Positions 5,678 through 5,941 of a stretch of DNA of 5,941 bases are shown here, piece after piece (position 1 is the stretch's first letter; every line of letters starts with the position of its first letter). A program made the translations under genes and the position numbers. The notes beneath the pieces were generated by a model. It saw only the letters and a program-made list of their open reading frames with translations, was not told the DNA's origin and ran no database searches. The DNA comes from Thermoleophilia bacterium (GTDB lineage Bacteria; Actinomycetota; Thermoleophilia; Gaiellales; Gaiellaceae): assembly GCA_013362295.1 (NCBI GenBank), contig JABFWJ010000038.1:1-5941 (forward strand), read 5' to 3'.

Positions 5678-5941
5678 CCGAGCTGACCGTCGGCGAATTC
5701 CTCGCCGCGCTCGGCGAGCGCACGCCCGCGCCCGCGAGCGGCGCCGCCACTGCGCTGACCGCAGGACTCGCGGCCGCGCTCGTGGAGCTCGCTGCACGCT
5801 TCGCCGGGGACGACGCGACCGTCGTGCGCGCGAAGACGCTCCGGTCGCGCCTCTCCGAGCTCGCCGACGAGGATTCCGACGCCTATCTCGCGTTCATGGC
5901 CGAGCGCAGCGACGAGACCCGCGCCCGGATCGTCCGGGTGC
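5668..5941 (+). CDS. Cyclodeaminase/cyclohydrolase family protein (FTCD C-terminal domain, FchA-like), N-terminal fragment
   Basis: The first 91 codons of a gene that continues beyond the window. The N-terminus (LTELTVGEFLAALGERTPAP, then SGAATALTAGLAAALVELAA) matches the start of the all-helical domain shared by formiminotransferase cyclodeaminase and the stand-alone methenyl-THF cyclohydrolase FchA: a short leader, EFL, a Gly/Ala-rich turn, then a long helix. Here the usual glycine-rich turn reads PAPASGAA. The frame has no ATG, GTG or TTG near the expected N-terminus. ATC at 5668 would give (M)SLTELTVGEFL, the expected family start. CTG at 5674, overlapping the GMC stop, is the other option. 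In this operon the protein most plausibly works on 5,10-methenyl-THF made from methyl groups released by the MttB-like enzyme. Catalysis is inferred from family only, because most of the protein lies outside the window. Confidence 0.8.
   Translation, partial: MSLTELTVGEFLAALGERTPAPASGAATALTAGLAAALVELAARFAGDDATVVRAKTLRSRLSELADEDSDAYLAFMAERSDETRARIVRV

Noticed and set aside
4862..5797. A 311-codon minus-strand frame opposite the GMC gene end
   Set aside because: Arg/Val/Asp-rich antisense shadow with no domain, opposite the conserved GMC active-site region.

Overview
This is a gene-dense, high-GC window. Third codon positions are overwhelmingly G or C, and GTG starts are used. It reads as one uninterrupted plus-strand operon of seven genes, the first and last cut by the window edges. 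Composition and gene content suggest an actinobacterium-like organism, perhaps of the Thermoleophilia type, but this is inference from style and not a taxonomic assignment. I saw no RNA genes, mobile elements, CRISPR arrays or promoters. There is no intergenic space in which a promoter or terminator could sit: every junction overlaps or has a 1-base gap.

Layout: 1-270 is the C-terminal end of a RACo-type (DUF4445, ASKHA-fold) reductive activator of corrinoid proteins. 267-809 is a DUF1638 protein. 796-2232 is an MttB-superfamily methyltransferase without a pyrrolysine codon, resembling the glycine betaine (MtgB) and related quaternary-amine enzymes. 2234-2620 is a small two-CBS-domain protein. 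2613-4043 is an NAD(P)-dependent aldehyde dehydrogenase. 4040-5677 is a GMC flavoprotein most like choline dehydrogenase (BetA). 5668-5941 is the start of a cyclodeaminase/cyclohydrolase-family protein (FTCD C-terminal domain, FchA-like).

How the genes may work together (inference): the GMC enzyme and the aldehyde dehydrogenase could turn choline into betaine aldehyde and then glycine betaine. The MttB-like enzyme would move one N-methyl group to a Co(I) corrinoid protein, and RACo would rescue that protein when it oxidises to Co(II). After transfer to tetrahydrofolate by a methyltransferase encoded outside the window, the C1 unit could be oxidised, with the FchA-like protein acting at the methenyl-THF/formyl-THF step. 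DUF1638 and the CBS protein are the least understood members; their position inside the operon suggests accessory or regulatory roles in the corrinoid methyl-transfer system.

The corrinoid protein and the corrinoid:THF methyltransferase are not in the window and would be expected in the flanks. The main points to recheck are the apparent ATC (or CTG) start of the last gene, the loss of the usual cofactor-binding Lys/Glu in the aldehyde dehydrogenase, and the conserved Cys/His pattern of the DUF1638 protein.
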